A DNA stretch of 64,000 nt. Source: [Eubacterium] eligens ATCC 27750 (GTDB lineage Bacteria > Bacillota > Clostridia > Lachnospirales > Lachnospiraceae). The stretch is taken from NCBI RefSeq assembly GCF_000146185.1, contig NC_012778.1:937001-1001000 (forward strand), in the 5' to 3' direction. Below are positions 45,210 to 53,819 of the stretch, one piece after another. The position numbers and the translations under genes were made by a program. Position 1 is the stretch's first letter; each line of letters begins with the position of its first letter. Under the pieces are notes generated by a model, which was not told where the DNA came from, searched no databases, and saw only the letters and a program-made list of their open reading frames with translations.

Positions 45210-47852
45210 GTGCAGTACAGAGGTGTGAATGAATTAAGAAGATTATACCTTGATTTCTTTGAGAGCAAGGGACATTTGAAAATGAAGAGCTTTTCTTTAG
45301 TTCCACATAATGATAACAGTCTGCTTATCATTAATTCAGGTATGGCTCCACTTAAGCCATATTTTACAGGACAGGAGATTCCACCAAGAAGAAGAGTTAC
45401 AACTTGTCAGAAGTGTATAAGAACAGGTGATATCGAGAATGTAGGTAAGACAGCAAGACATGGTACATTCTTCGAGATGCTCGGTAACTTCTCATTTGGT
45501 GATTATTTTAAGGACGAAGCTATTCACTGGTCATGGGAGTTCTTAACAGAGACTGTAGGACTTGATCCAGACAGATTATACCCTTCTATATATCAGGATG
45601 ATGATGAAGCATTTAATATATGGAATAAGGAAATCGGTATTGCACCTGAAAGAATATTCAGATTTGGTAAGGAAGATAACTTCTGGGAGCATGGCGCTGG
45701 TCCTTGCGGTCCATGTTCTGAGATATATTATGACCGTGGTGAGAAATATGGCTGTGGTAAGCCAGGCTGTACAGTAGGCTGTGACTGTGACAGATATATG
45801 GAAGTATGGAACAATGTATTCTCACAGTTTAACAATGACGGACATGGCAATTACACAGACCTTATCCAGAAAAACATTGATACAGGTATGGGACTTGAAA
45901 GACTTGCAGTTGTTGTGCAGGATGTTGATTCTATATTTGATGTTGATACATTACAGGCACTTCGCAACAAGGTTTGTGAGATGGCTGGAGTTAAGTATAA
46001 GGAAGATGAGAAGCAGGATGTCTCTATCCGTGTTATCACAGACCATATCCGTTCAGTAACATTTATGGTAAGTGATGGAATTATGCCATCTAACGAAGGA
46101 AGAGGATATGTCTTAAGAAGACTTTTAAGAAGAGCTGCAAGACATGGAAGACTTCTAGGTATTGAAGGAAAGTTTTTATCTAAGCTTTGTGAAACTGTAA
46201 TTGAAGGCTCTAAGGACGGTTATCCTGAATTAGAGGAAAAGAGAACATTTATTACTAAGGTTATCTCTGAAGAAGAAGATAAGTTTAATAAGACTATCGA
46301 CCAGGGATTAAGCATCCTTAATGATATGGAAGCTGAACTTGCTTCTAAGGGTGAAAATGTATTATCAGGAGCAGACGCATTTAAGCTCTATGATACTTAC
46401 GGATTTCCTATGGATCTTACTAAGGAAATCCTTGAAGAGAAGAATATTACAATTGATGAAGCTGGATTTAATGCAGCTATGGAAGAGCAGAGAGTTAAGG
46501 CAAGAAATGCCCGTAAGGTAACTAACTATATGGGTGCAGACGCAACTGTATATGATGAGATTGACCCTGCTATAACAAGCGCGTTTGTCGGATATGACAA
46601 GCTTACTAATGAATCTGAGATTACAGTTCTTACAACAGAGGAAGAAGTTGTTGACGCTTTATCTGAGGGTGATAAGGGAACTGTTATTGTAGATGAGACT
46701 GTATTCTATGCTACTATGGGTGGTCAGGAAGGCGATAAGGGTGTTATTAAGACATCTGAAGGAGAATTTGCTGTTGAGACTACTATCAAGTTAAAGGGTG
46801 GCAAGATTGGTCATGTCGGAACTATGACTAAGGGCATGATGAAGGTTGGAGATACTGCAACAATGGAAGTTTCACCTGCTTACAGAGCAGATACATGCAA
46901 GAACCACAGTGCAACACATCTTCTTCAGAAGGCTTTAAGAATTGTTCTTGGTGATCATGTTGAGCAGAAGGGTTCATACGTTGATCCTGACAGATTAAGA
47001 TTTGACTTTACACATTTCCAGAGCATGACTAAGGAAGAGATTGCTAAGGTTGAAGATATTGTTAATGAAAAGATTGCAGAGGCTATTCCTGTTGTTACTG
47101 ATGTAATGACAATTGAGGAAGCTAAGAAGACAGGAGCTATGGCACTTTTCGGTGAGAAGTACGGCGAGAAGGTAAGAGTAGTTGCTATGGGAGACTTCTC
47201 TAAGGAATTCTGTGGTGGTACTCATGTTGCTAATACAGCTAATATCAGACTTTTCAAGATTGTATCTGAGGCAGGTGTTGCTGCAGGCGTAAGAAGAATT
47301 GAGGCTCTTACAGATAAGGGTGTTATAAAGTACTACGCTGAACTTGAGAAGACTATTGAAGAGGCAGCTAAGGCAGCCAAGGCAGAGCCGGTACAGCTTG
47401 TTAAGAAGATTGCAGCTATGAATGATGAGATTAAGTCCCTTATGAGTGAGAATGAGAAGCTTAAGGCCGAGCTTGCTAATAATGCACTTGGAGATACAGC
47501 AGGAGATATCAAGGAAGTTAACGGTGTTAAGTATATCGCAACTAAGGTTGACGGTGTTGATATGAATGAATTAAGAAACCTTGGTGATAAGTTAAAGGGT
47601 GAGATTGGTTCAGGAGTTGTTGTTATCGTCAGCGCACAGGGTGCTGATAAGGTAAGCGTTATTGCGATGGCAACAGACGATGTTATTGCCAAGGGTGCTC
47701 ATGCTGGTAACCTTATCAAGGCTCTTGCTCCTATTGTTGGCGGTGGCGGTGGCGGCCGTCCTAATATGGCTCAGGCTGGTGGTAAGAACCCTGCCGGTAT
47801 TGATGAGCTTATTGCTAAAGTACCTGATACAATTCTTGAACAGATTGGATAA
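45210..47852 (+). CDS. alaS: Alanyl-tRNA synthetase
   Basis: Charges tRNA-Ala (880 residues, normal length). The aminoacylation core has the class II motif LLIINSGMAPLKPYFTGQ; the editing domain carries CKNHSATHLLQKALR and CGGTHVANTANI with the zinc-binding His and Cys residues; the C-terminal domain has the oligomerisation and glycine-rich part GGGGGGRPNMAQAGG. The start is GTG at 45210 with AGGAGG at 45196-45201. A frame extension to 45108 is not needed. Confidence 0.98.
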   Translation: MQYRGVNELRRLYLDFFESKGHLKMKSFSLVPHNDNSLLIINSGMAPLKPYFTGQEIPPRRRVTTCQKCIRTGDIENVGKTARHGTFFEMLGNFSFGDYFKDEAIHWSWEFLTETVGLDPDRLYPSIYQDDDEAFNIWNKEIGIAPERIFRFGKEDNFWEHGAGPCGPCSEIYYDRGEKYGCGKPGCTVGCDCDRYMEVWNNVFSQFNNDGHGNYTDLIQKNIDTGMGLERLAVVVQDVDSIFDVDTLQALRNKVCEMAGVKYKEDEKQDVSIRVITDHIRSVTFMVSDGIMPSNEGRGYVLRRLLRRAARHGRLLGIEGKFLSKLCETVIEGSKDGYPELEEKRTFITKVISEEEDKFNKTIDQGLSILNDMEAELASKGENVLSGADAFKLYDTYGFPMDLTKEILEEKNITIDEAGFNAAMEEQRVKARNARKVTNYMGADATVYDEIDPAITSAFVGYDKLTNESEITVLTTEEEVVDALSEGDKGTVIVDETVFYATMGGQEGDKGVIKTSEGEFAVETTIKLKGGKIGHVGTMTKGMMKVGDTATMEVSPAYRADTCKNHSATHLLQKALRIVLGDHVEQKGSYVDPDRLRFDFTHFQSMTKEEIAKVEDIVNEKIAEAIPVVTDVMTIEEAKKTGAMALFGEKYGEKVRVVAMGDFSKEFCGGTHVANTANIRLFKIVSEAGVAAGVRRIEALTDKGVIKYYAELEKTIEEAAKAAKAEPVQLVKKIAAMNDEIKSLMSENEKLKAELANNALGDTAGDIKEVNGVKYIATKVDGVDMNELRNLGDKLKGEIGSGVVVIVSAQGADKVSVIAMATDDVIAKGAHAGNLIKALAPIVGGGGGGRPNMAQAGGKNPAGIDELIAKVPDTILEQIG

Positions 47853-47859
47853 TTGGGGC

Positions 47860-47887
47860 TTGACGATTTGCAAAAATGTGATATAAT
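47860..47887 (+). promoter_or_regulatory. rpsU promoter
   Basis: TTGACG, 16 bases, TATAAT, beginning 8 bases after the alaS stop codon. It gives rpsU a separate transcript with a leader of about 70 bases. Confidence 0.7.
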
Positions 47888-47892
47888 GTTTT

Positions 47893-47936
47893 TTGTGCGA
47901 TTAGTAAATACCCTATTTATGTAGTTTGGCGCACAA
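47893..47936 (+). ncRNA. Candidate structured leader of rpsU
   Basis: TTGTGCG (47893-47899) pairs with CGCACAA (47930-47936). Within it TAAATA (47905-47910) pairs with TATTTA (47914-47919) around a CCC loop. The structure begins within a few bases of the expected transcription start. It could be an autoregulatory binding site for S21. Confidence 0.45.
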
Positions 47937-47966
47937 TTTGCAACAGAAGGGTGGTCAGGAAGTAGT

Positions 47967-48143
47967 ATGTCAAATGTCATCGTTAAAGAAAACGAGTCTT
48001 TAGATAGCGCATTACGCAGATTCAAGAGAAACTGTGCTAAGGCAGGCATTCAGCAGGAAATTCGTAAGAGAGAACATTACGAGAAGCCAAGCGTAAGACG
48101 TAAGAAGAAGTCAGAAGCAGCTAGAAAACGTAAGTTCAACTAA
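47967..48143 (+). CDS. rpsU: 30S ribosomal protein S21
   Basis: A 58-residue basic protein: [20 protein letters not shown], the central [16 protein letters not shown] and the end AARKRKFN are all diagnostic of S21. Weak AGGAAG lies 5 bases before the ATG. It has its own promoter and terminator, unlike the proteobacterial macromolecular synthesis operon. Confidence 0.97.
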   Translation: MSNVIVKENESLDSALRRFKRNCAKAGIQQEIRKREHYEKPSVRRKKKSEAARKRKFN

Positions 48144-48165
48144 TAATTAATATTTTTGACATGAG

Positions 48166-48193
48166 AGAGCGATGCTTAGGCATCGCTCTTTTT
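48166..48193 (+). terminator. Terminator after rpsU
   Basis: A perfect 10-bp stem AGAGCGATGC/GCATCGCTCT with a TTAG loop and five T. Confidence 0.92.
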
Positions 48194-48360
48194 GGATTTA
48201 TAATAAAAAATCCGGTTTTACTGGAAAGCCTCAATTATAAACTTAACAGGATACTTAATTTTGAAGCAACAAATCACAACTATTTCAGACAACATATAAC
48301 GGATATTAAAGAGAGTTTTATTAAAGAATTAGAAATAGGAAATATAATGACAGACTAAAA

Positions 48361-48389
48361 TCATACTTTAAAGGATAACAGCATAGAAT
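48361..48389 (+). promoter_or_regulatory. Sigma-E type sporulation promoter of yqfC operon
   Basis: TCATACT (6 of 7 to the sigma-E -35 consensus KMATATT), 14 bases, CATAGAAT (7 of 8 to CATACAHT). It lies 27 bases before yqfC, whose Bacillus homologue is in the sigma-E regulon. Confidence 0.62.
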
Positions 48390-48416
48390 ATAAAAAGATT
48401 TTGGAAGTCTGCTTAT

Positions 48417-48713
48417 ATGGTCGATTTTATCAGCAGCGGTATAAGGCTCGGACAGATGTGTGATCTTAGCAGAGATGTTGTTGCAGGACTTCCTGTTATA
48501 TCAATGCTGGGTGACTGCGAGGTTTTTATAGAGAATTACAGAGGTATACTTGAGTATTCAAGCGAATATCTTAAGGTTTCTACGAAGATAGGCAATATAA
48601 GGGTAAGCGGGAGCAATCTTGTGATATACCATATGAATCAGGACGAAATCCTTCTTAGGGGACGCATTGGCAAAGTTTCTCTAAAAGGAGAGGCTGATGA
48701 AAAGGATACATAA
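48417..48713 (+). CDS. yqfC: Sporulation protein YqfC
   Basis: A 98-residue YabP/YqfC-family protein, mostly beta-strand, with DVVAGLPVISMLGDCEVFIENYRGILEY matching the family core split over LPVISMLG and VFIENYRGI. The following gene is yqfD with a 17-base overlap, the conserved sporulation order yqfC-yqfD-phoH-ybeY. A sigma-E type promoter precedes it. Confidence 0.9.
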   Translation: MVDFISSGIRLGQMCDLSRDVVAGLPVISMLGDCEVFIENYRGILEYSSEYLKVSTKIGNIRVSGSNLVIYHMNQDEILLRGRIGKVSLKGEADEKDT

Positions 48714-49881
48714 TTATATTGTTATTGAAATATCCGGATGGGAGCGGGAAAGGTTCGTTAATCTGTGCTGCAGGCGCGGGATTACATTATATAACTGCCA
48801 GTGTGTGAAAGAGACAATAAGAGCGAGAATAACAAGACAGGATTATTTCAAGACTAAGGAATTGCGAAGAAAATGTCATGTTCATATTAAAGTTTTAAAG
48901 AAACATGATATAGAGTTTCTTTTTGCAAGATACAGAAGAAATTATTCGATAATTGCTGGCTTTGCCACTGCATTTGTATTGATGTTCATTGCCAGCAGAT
49001 TCGTGTGGAGTATTGAATTTGATGGAAATTACATATATACAGATGATTCAATGCGCAGGTTTCTTAAAGAGCATGGCATCAGCACAGGTGATAAAGTTAA
49101 GAATATAGATACAGAAAATATTGAGAAGGCAATTAAAAATGAACTGTCGCAGGTTACATGGGTTAATGTACGGATTGAGGGAAATATTCTGAAAGTCAGC
49201 ATTGATGAATCTAAAGCTGATGAGCTACACAGCACCACTAATGATGGCAATATAATATCAGGATATTCCGGTGTTATTGAATACATTATAACAAGAAGCG
49301 GAACACCGAAGGTCACTGTTGGTGACGAGGTATCAGAAGGCGATATACTTGTTGAGAATACATTGTATGTTCCTGATGATTACGAGGAGAATATACAGCA
49401 ATTCCAGACGCAGGCTCAGGCGGATATTCTGATAAGAACGCAGTTATCATGGGATAAGGAGATAAATGCGGTATATGCCGATAAAATATATACTGGACGA
49501 AAGATGACGACATATGCCATAAGCATAGATAAATATGAAATTTCTCTCGGCTTTCCACGACATTTAAAAGAGTATGACAAGGTTGTTAATGAGGGGAATA
49601 TAAAGATTGCTAATTTTATTGCACTTCCTGTATGTGTACAGAAGATTACTCTTAATGAGTATAAGGAAAATGAGACTGAGTATAGTGAGGAGGAAGCAGC
49701 GGCTATTCTTAATGAAAAAGCTGAGAGATTTATAAAACATTTGAAAGAAAATGAAGTGCAAATAAATGATTATCATGTTAATATAGAAAGAAGCGGGGAT
49801 AAGTATATTGCACATGCTGATATTGATGCAACTGTTCCTGCGGATTTTGATGTTAGAAAGGTGGAGACATCTGATGAGTGA
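48697..49881 (+). CDS. yqfD: Sporulation protein YqfD
   Basis: A 394-residue protein. The N-terminus is cytoplasmic with GWERERFVNLCCRRGITLYN, then one membrane helix (IIAGFATAFVLMFIASRFVW, about residues 85-108) and a large outer domain. The segment FLKEHGISTGDKVKNID and EGNILKVSIDE match the YqfD/SpoIV family. AAAGGAGAGG precedes the ATG. It overlaps phoH by 8 bases. Confidence 0.92.
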   Translation: MKRIHNYIVIEISGWERERFVNLCCRRGITLYNCQCVKETIRARITRQDYFKTKELRRKCHVHIKVLKKHDIEFLFARYRRNYSIIAGFATAFVLMFIASRFVWSIEFDGNYIYTDDSMRRFLKEHGISTGDKVKNIDTENIEKAIKNELSQVTWVNVRIEGNILKVSIDESKADELHSTTNDGNIISGYSGVIEYIITRSGTPKVTVGDEVSEGDILVENTLYVPDDYEENIQQFQTQAQADILIRTQLSWDKEINAVYADKIYTGRKMTTYAISIDKYEISLGFPRHLKEYDKVVNEGNIKIANFIALPVCVQKITLNEYKENETEYSEEEAAAILNEKAERFIKHLKENEVQINDYHVNIERSGDKYIAHADIDATVPADFDVRKVETSDE

Positions 49882-50893
49882 GGTAGAGAGTCTTATTAAT
49901 ATACCGGTAGAACACTGCTCCAATATATTTGGACAGTTTGATGAATATGCGAAGGTTATAGAGAAAACACTTAAGGTTACGATTATTGTAAGAGACAGCT
50001 CTGTGAAGGTTATAGGTGCAGAGGCAGCAGTGCAGAGAGCATCAGGAGTACTTAATTATCTGTATGAGCTGTCTAAGAGAGGCAACCAGATTACAAGACA
50101 GAATGTTGATTATTCCATTGCACAGTCATTTGAAGAAAAGGCTGATTCACTGATTGAGATTGATTCTGATACAGTGTGCAGGACGATTGCAGGAAGGCCT
50201 ATCAAGCCTAAGACATTCGGACAGAAAGAATATGTTGACGCCATAAGGGATAAGATGATTGTGTTCGGAGTAGGACCGGCAGGAACAGGTAAGACATACC
50301 TTGCTATGGCGATGGCTATTAATGCATTTAAGAATAATGAGGTCAACAAGATTATTCTTACAAGACCTGCGATTGAGGCTGGTGAAAAGCTCGGATTCCT
50401 GCCGGGAGATTTGCAGAGTAAGGTTGATCCGTATCTCAGGCCTCTGTATGATGCACTTTTCCAGATTATGGGTGCAGAGAGCTTTAATGCCAATATGGAA
50501 AAAGGTCTTATCGAGGTTGCACCGCTTGCATATATGAGAGGCCGTACACTTGACAATGCATTTATTATTCTTGATGAGGCACAGAATACAACACCTGCAC
50601 AGATGAAGATGTTCCTTACACGAATTGGATTCGGCTCAAAGGTTGTTGTTACAGGTGATATGACACAGAAGGATCTGTCAAGGGATACCGTGTCAGGTCT
50701 TGAGATTGCGACTAAGGTTTTATCCAAGGTTGAAGAGATAGCATTTATAAAGCTTACGAATAAAGATGTTGTAAGGCATCCTCTTGTACAGAAGATTGTC
50801 AAGGCATATGAGGATTACGAGGAGAATCAGGCTAAGGCTGCCAAGAGAAGAGAAGCAAGAAAGGGAAGTCAGACAGGAAGGAGAAAAAATTGA
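49874..50893 (+). CDS. phoH: PhoH-family ATPase
   Basis: A 339-residue protein of the PhoH-like P-loop family (YbeZ type), linked to RNA metabolism. Walker A VGPAGTGKTYLAMAMAINA is near residue 135, Walker B IILDEAQNTTPAQMKMFLTR near 230 and a helicase-like VVVTGDMTQ follows. The N-terminal 80 residues form a KH-like RNA-binding part. The start ATG 49874 sits inside the yqfD end with GGTGGAGA upstream; it is directly followed by ybeY. Confidence 0.95.
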   Translation: MSEVESLINIPVEHCSNIFGQFDEYAKVIEKTLKVTIIVRDSSVKVIGAEAAVQRASGVLNYLYELSKRGNQITRQNVDYSIAQSFEEKADSLIEIDSDTVCRTIAGRPIKPKTFGQKEYVDAIRDKMIVFGVGPAGTGKTYLAMAMAINAFKNNEVNKIILTRPAIEAGEKLGFLPGDLQSKVDPYLRPLYDALFQIMGAESFNANMEKGLIEVAPLAYMRGRTLDNAFIILDEAQNTTPAQMKMFLTRIGFGSKVVVTGDMTQKDLSRDTVSGLEIATKVLSKVEEIAFIKLTNKDVVRHPLVQKIVKAYEDYEENQAKAAKRREARKGSQTGRRKN

Positions 50894-50894
50894 T

Positions 50895-51404
50895 ATGACT
50901 ATTAATATAGAGTACGAAGCCGAGGAAAAGCTTGACTTAGATTATGAGAAGATAATTACTGATGTTGTCAATGAGGCGGTTGATTATGAAAAATGTCCTT
51001 ATGAAGCAGAGGTTAATGTAACAATTGTTGACAGTGAATCTATCCACGAGATTAATAAGGAATACAGAAATATTGATTCTCCGACAGATGTACTTTCATT
51101 TCCGGGAGTTAATTATGTTACACCTTCGGATTTTGATGCAATTGAGGACGAGTTAGAAAACAATGCTGAGGATTATTTCAATCCTGATACAGGAGAGCTT
51201 CTTCTTGGAGATATTGTTCTGTGCGTTCAGAAGATTAAGGAACAGGCGGACAAGTATGGTCATTCTGAAAAAAGGGAGTTGGCATTTCTTACAGCACACA
51301 GTATGATGCACCTTTTTGGTTATGACCACATGACACCAGAAGAAAGTGCAGTTATGGAAGCAAAGCAGAATGAAGTACTTGAAAGACTTGGAATTACCCG
51401 TTAA
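50895..51404 (+). CDS. ybeY: Endoribonuclease YbeY
   Basis: A metal-dependent RNase for rRNA maturation (169 residues). The HxxxHxxGYDH metal site is read as TAHSMMHLFGYDHM near residue 135; the core motif NIDSPTDVLSFP and LLGDIVLC are also present. AAGGAG is 11 bases before the ATG, which begins one base after the phoH stop codon. Confidence 0.95.
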   Translation: MTINIEYEAEEKLDLDYEKIITDVVNEAVDYEKCPYEAEVNVTIVDSESIHEINKEYRNIDSPTDVLSFPGVNYVTPSDFDAIEDELENNAEDYFNPDTGELLLGDIVLCVQKIKEQADKYGHSEKRELAFLTAHSMMHLFGYDHMTPEESAVMEAKQNEVLERLGITR

Positions 51405-51416
51405 GAGGTGACATAT

Positions 51417-51797
51417 ATGACAGATAATGAACTTGTTGCTAAAGCTAAAGAGGCACTTGAGAACTCATATTCACCGTATTCACATTTTGCAGTTGGTGCG
51501 GCACTTTTAAGTACTGATGGACAGGTATTTATAGGCTGTAATATTGAGAATTCTTCTTTCGGGGCTACTAACTGTGCAGAAAGAACTGCAATATTTAAGG
51601 CGGTCAGTGAGGGTGTAAAGGATTTTAAGGCGATTGCTATTGTATGTTCAGGAGACCAGCCTGCTTATCCGTGTGGAATATGCAGACAGGTGATGTCTGA
51701 ATTTTTCAATCCTGATACAAGAATTATTGTTGAGGAAGGCGGCGGGCTTAAGACTTATACAATGAGTGAAATTCTGCCAGACAGCTTTTCGTTATAG
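51417..51797 (+). CDS. cdd: Cytidine deaminase
   Basis: Deaminates cytidine and deoxycytidine. The 126-residue sequence has the zinc motifs NCAERTAIFKA (His replaced by Cys as in the cytidine deaminase tetrameric class) and YPCGICRQVMSEF, with SPYSHFAVGAAL at the start. The ATG 51417 is 8 bases after AAGAGG; an in-frame GTG at 51408 would leave no spacing. The tetrameric-type length is normal. Confidence 0.96.
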   Translation: MTDNELVAKAKEALENSYSPYSHFAVGAALLSTDGQVFIGCNIENSSFGATNCAERTAIFKAVSEGVKDFKAIAIVCSGDQPAYPCGICRQVMSEFFNPDTRIIVEEGGGLKTYTMSEILPDSFSL

Positions 51798-51799
51798 TA

Positions 51800-51827
51800 T
51801 AATATTGCTTATAAATGTTAATACTTC
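51800..51827 (+). promoter_or_regulatory. Weak sigma-E-like element upstream of the BofC-like gene
   Basis: TAATATT fits KMATATT fully, 13 bases, then AATACTTC fits CATACAHT at 5 of 8 positions. It ends 32 bases before the 51860 start. Confidence 0.25.
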
Positions 51828-51859
51828 CCAGTAAGGACAACTTACAGGAGGGAGTATTG

Positions 51860-52228
51860 ATGAATAAGAAATCATTCTGGCTTTATGTTGTGATTATGAC
51901 TATGGCTGTAATAGCTGTAGTACTTGCAATATTTATACTTGTGGTAACAGATAATAAGAAGCCTTCTAATCAGCATTTTAAAGAAGAGGTAAGCTCGCAG
52001 GTGACTAAAGTAACTGAAAGTGAAGAGTACCAGTATGTGCTTAAGTACGAAAGAGAAACTTTAAGAATATACAGAAATATTGCGGATGAAGGACGAGAAG
52101 TGTTCTATGATTATGCAGATATTAACATTGATTCACTTCCAGATGATATAAGAGAAAGACTGACTAAAGGAATATATTTTGAAGGAGAAGCACAGCTGTA
52201 TGATTTTCTGCAGACATATAGCAGCTAG
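51860..52228 (+). CDS. BofC-like membrane-anchored protein
   Basis: A 122-residue protein with one N-terminal helix (FWLYVVIMTMAVIAVVLAIF) and an outer domain beginning YQYVLKYERETLRIYRN, with YDYADINIDSLPDDIRERL and a YDFLQTYSS end. This C-terminal pattern resembles the BofC C-terminal domain, which controls SpoIVB in forespore signalling; the full N-terminal domain of BofC is lacking. AGGAGGG precedes ATG 51860. The similarity is from memory of the family, so the call is tentative. Confidence 0.7.
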   Translation: MNKKSFWLYVVIMTMAVIAVVLAIFILVVTDNKKPSNQHFKEEVSSQVTKVTESEEYQYVLKYERETLRIYRNIADEGREVFYDYADINIDSLPDDIRERLTKGIYFEGEAQLYDFLQTYSS

Positions 52229-52245
52229 AAAGGATATACATTTAC

Positions 52246-53097
52246 ATGGTTAAGATTATTTCGGACAGTACAAGTGATTTGACTAAGGAACTTATAGACA
52301 AGCTTGATATATCAGTTATTCCACTTCACATTCTGCTAGGCAATGATGAATATAGGGATGGAATTGATATTACGCCAGATAAGATATATGAATGGGCAGA
52401 TGAGAATAAGACAACACCTAAGACATCGGCGGTGTCTATTGATGATACAATAGAGATGTTTAAATGTGTTCTTGAGAAAGACCGGGATATTGTAGCATTT
52501 GCAATATCAGAGGATATGTCAACTACAGCTAATGTGTTTAGACTTGCGGCAAGAGAGCTTGAGGCAGAGGACAGGATTCATGTAATTGACTCTGAGAATC
52601 TGTCTACAGGAATAGGACATCTTGTTGTCGAGGCTGCTGTTATGGCAGGAAAAGGCATGTCTGCAGCTGACATTGAGAAGAATATATTAGAATTAAGACC
52701 GAGAGTCAGGGCAAGCTTTGTTGTCGATACGCTTACTTACCTTCACAGAGGAGGAAGATGCAGCGGACTGGCTGCCATGGCTGGCGGTGTACTTAAACTT
52801 CATCCAAGAATTGAAGTTAATAATGGAAAGATGAATCCTGGAAAGAAGTACAGAGGACGCATGAAGAATGTTGTACTGGATTATGTTAAGGATATGGAAG
52901 AAGACCTTAAGAAGGCTAAGAAAGACCGTGTATTCATTACACACTCTGGCTGTGATAAAGAGATAGTTGATGAAGTAAAGAATTATCTTAAACAACTTGA
53001 TGTGTTTGATGAAATATATGAAACAAGGGCAGGCGGCGTTATATCTTCTCATTGTGGTCCGGGAACATTAGGAGTTCTTTTTATTGCAGGTGAGTAA
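52246..53097 (+). CDS. DegV family fatty acid-binding protein
   Basis: A 283-residue DegV protein that binds a fatty acid in a deep pocket, the FakB role. ISDSTSDLTKELI at the start, VAFAISEDMSTTANVFRLAA near residue 85, and TLTYLHRGGRCSGLAAMAG near 165 are the family motifs. The ATG 52246 follows AGAAAGGATA. It lies before a TetR gene and an oleate hydratase, so the neighbourhood is lipid-related. Confidence 0.93.
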   Translation: MVKIISDSTSDLTKELIDKLDISVIPLHILLGNDEYRDGIDITPDKIYEWADENKTTPKTSAVSIDDTIEMFKCVLEKDRDIVAFAISEDMSTTANVFRLAARELEAEDRIHVIDSENLSTGIGHLVVEAAVMAGKGMSAADIEKNILELRPRVRASFVVDTLTYLHRGGRCSGLAAMAGGVLKLHPRIEVNNGKMNPGKKYRGRMKNVVLDYVKDMEEDLKKAKKDRVFITHSGCDKEIVDEVKNYLKQLDVFDEIYETRAGGVISSHCGPGTLGVLFIAGE

Positions 53098-53112
53098 TTT
53101 CAGGAGAAATGT

Positions 53113-53670
53113 ATGGCTAAATTTACGAAAAAAGCAATAATGGACTGTTTTCTTAATATGCTAAAGCGTAAGAATATTGACAGGGTAACGGTTACAGATA
53201 TATGTGAGGAATGTGGAATTAACAGGAATACATTTTATTATTATTTCAGTGATATATATGATGTGCTTGACAGTGTTCTTATAGAAGAGACAGAAAAGAA
53301 TATTAATATTACGGAAGATGCAACTTTTTATGAGACATATAGTAAGGCAGCTTCTGTTATTATTGAGTATCGTGCAGCAGTTATTCATGTGTATAATTCC
53401 AGGAACAGGGATATTATTGAGAAATATCTGCATAATACAACAGAATATCTTGTTGGACTTTTTGTTAAGAAATATTCTAAAGACCATAAGCTTACAGAAG
53501 ATGACAGAGAGTATATAACAAGCTTTTACAGCTATTCTATTGTTGGAATTGTGTCAAGATGGATAGGCGATGGAATGCCGCCATATGATAAAGATCTTAT
53601 TAAGCGTTTTTCTGAATCATTTGATGCAACGATTGATACAATGATTAATCTGTGTGAAGCTAATAATTAG
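53113..53670 (+). CDS. TetR/AcrR family transcriptional regulator
   Basis: A 185-residue repressor with an N-terminal HTH (residues 8-55): LKRKNIDRVTVTDICEECGI and NRNTFYYYFSDIYDVLD. The C-terminal ligand-binding domain has few conserved residues. It is encoded between the DegV and oleate hydratase genes, so control of fatty acid handling is a reasonable inference. It is 15 bases after degV. Confidence 0.92.
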   Translation: MAKFTKKAIMDCFLNMLKRKNIDRVTVTDICEECGINRNTFYYYFSDIYDVLDSVLIEETEKNINITEDATFYETYSKAASVIIEYRAAVIHVYNSRNRDIIEKYLHNTTEYLVGLFVKKYSKDHKLTEDDREYITSFYSYSIVGIVSRWIGDGMPPYDKDLIKRFSESFDATIDTMINLCEANN

Positions 53671-53675
53671 TTATT

Positions 53676-53740
53676 AAAAACAGACAAAACATGTAAAGTG
53701 TTCGATTTTGGGACAAAGTACATGCTTTGCCTGTTTTTTT
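53676..53740 (+). terminator. Hairpin between TetR and oleate hydratase genes
   Basis: A 20-bp arm (53676-53695) pairs with 53719-53738 and ends in eight T. On the + strand two A-C mismatches interrupt the stem, whereas in the - strand RNA both are G-U pairs. It probably ends the degV-tetR transcript; it may also serve as operator DNA. Confidence 0.6.
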
Positions 53741-53819
53741 ATTTAGAGAAAAAATGTATGCTAAATATAATAAAAAATGGCAAAAATAAATAAGAAAGCA
53801 CAGAAAGGTGGAAAAGATT

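Noticed and set aside
48161..48358. 65-residue frame between rpsU and yqfC
   Set aside because: Its start codon lies just before and its first codons inside the rpsU terminator, there is no ribosome site, and the sequence has no recognisable similarity. The gap 48194-48416 otherwise holds only the sigma-E type promoter.
50110..50802. 230-residue minus-strand frame over phoH
   Set aside because: Fully antisense to a clear PhoH-family gene; composition is a by-product of codon bias.
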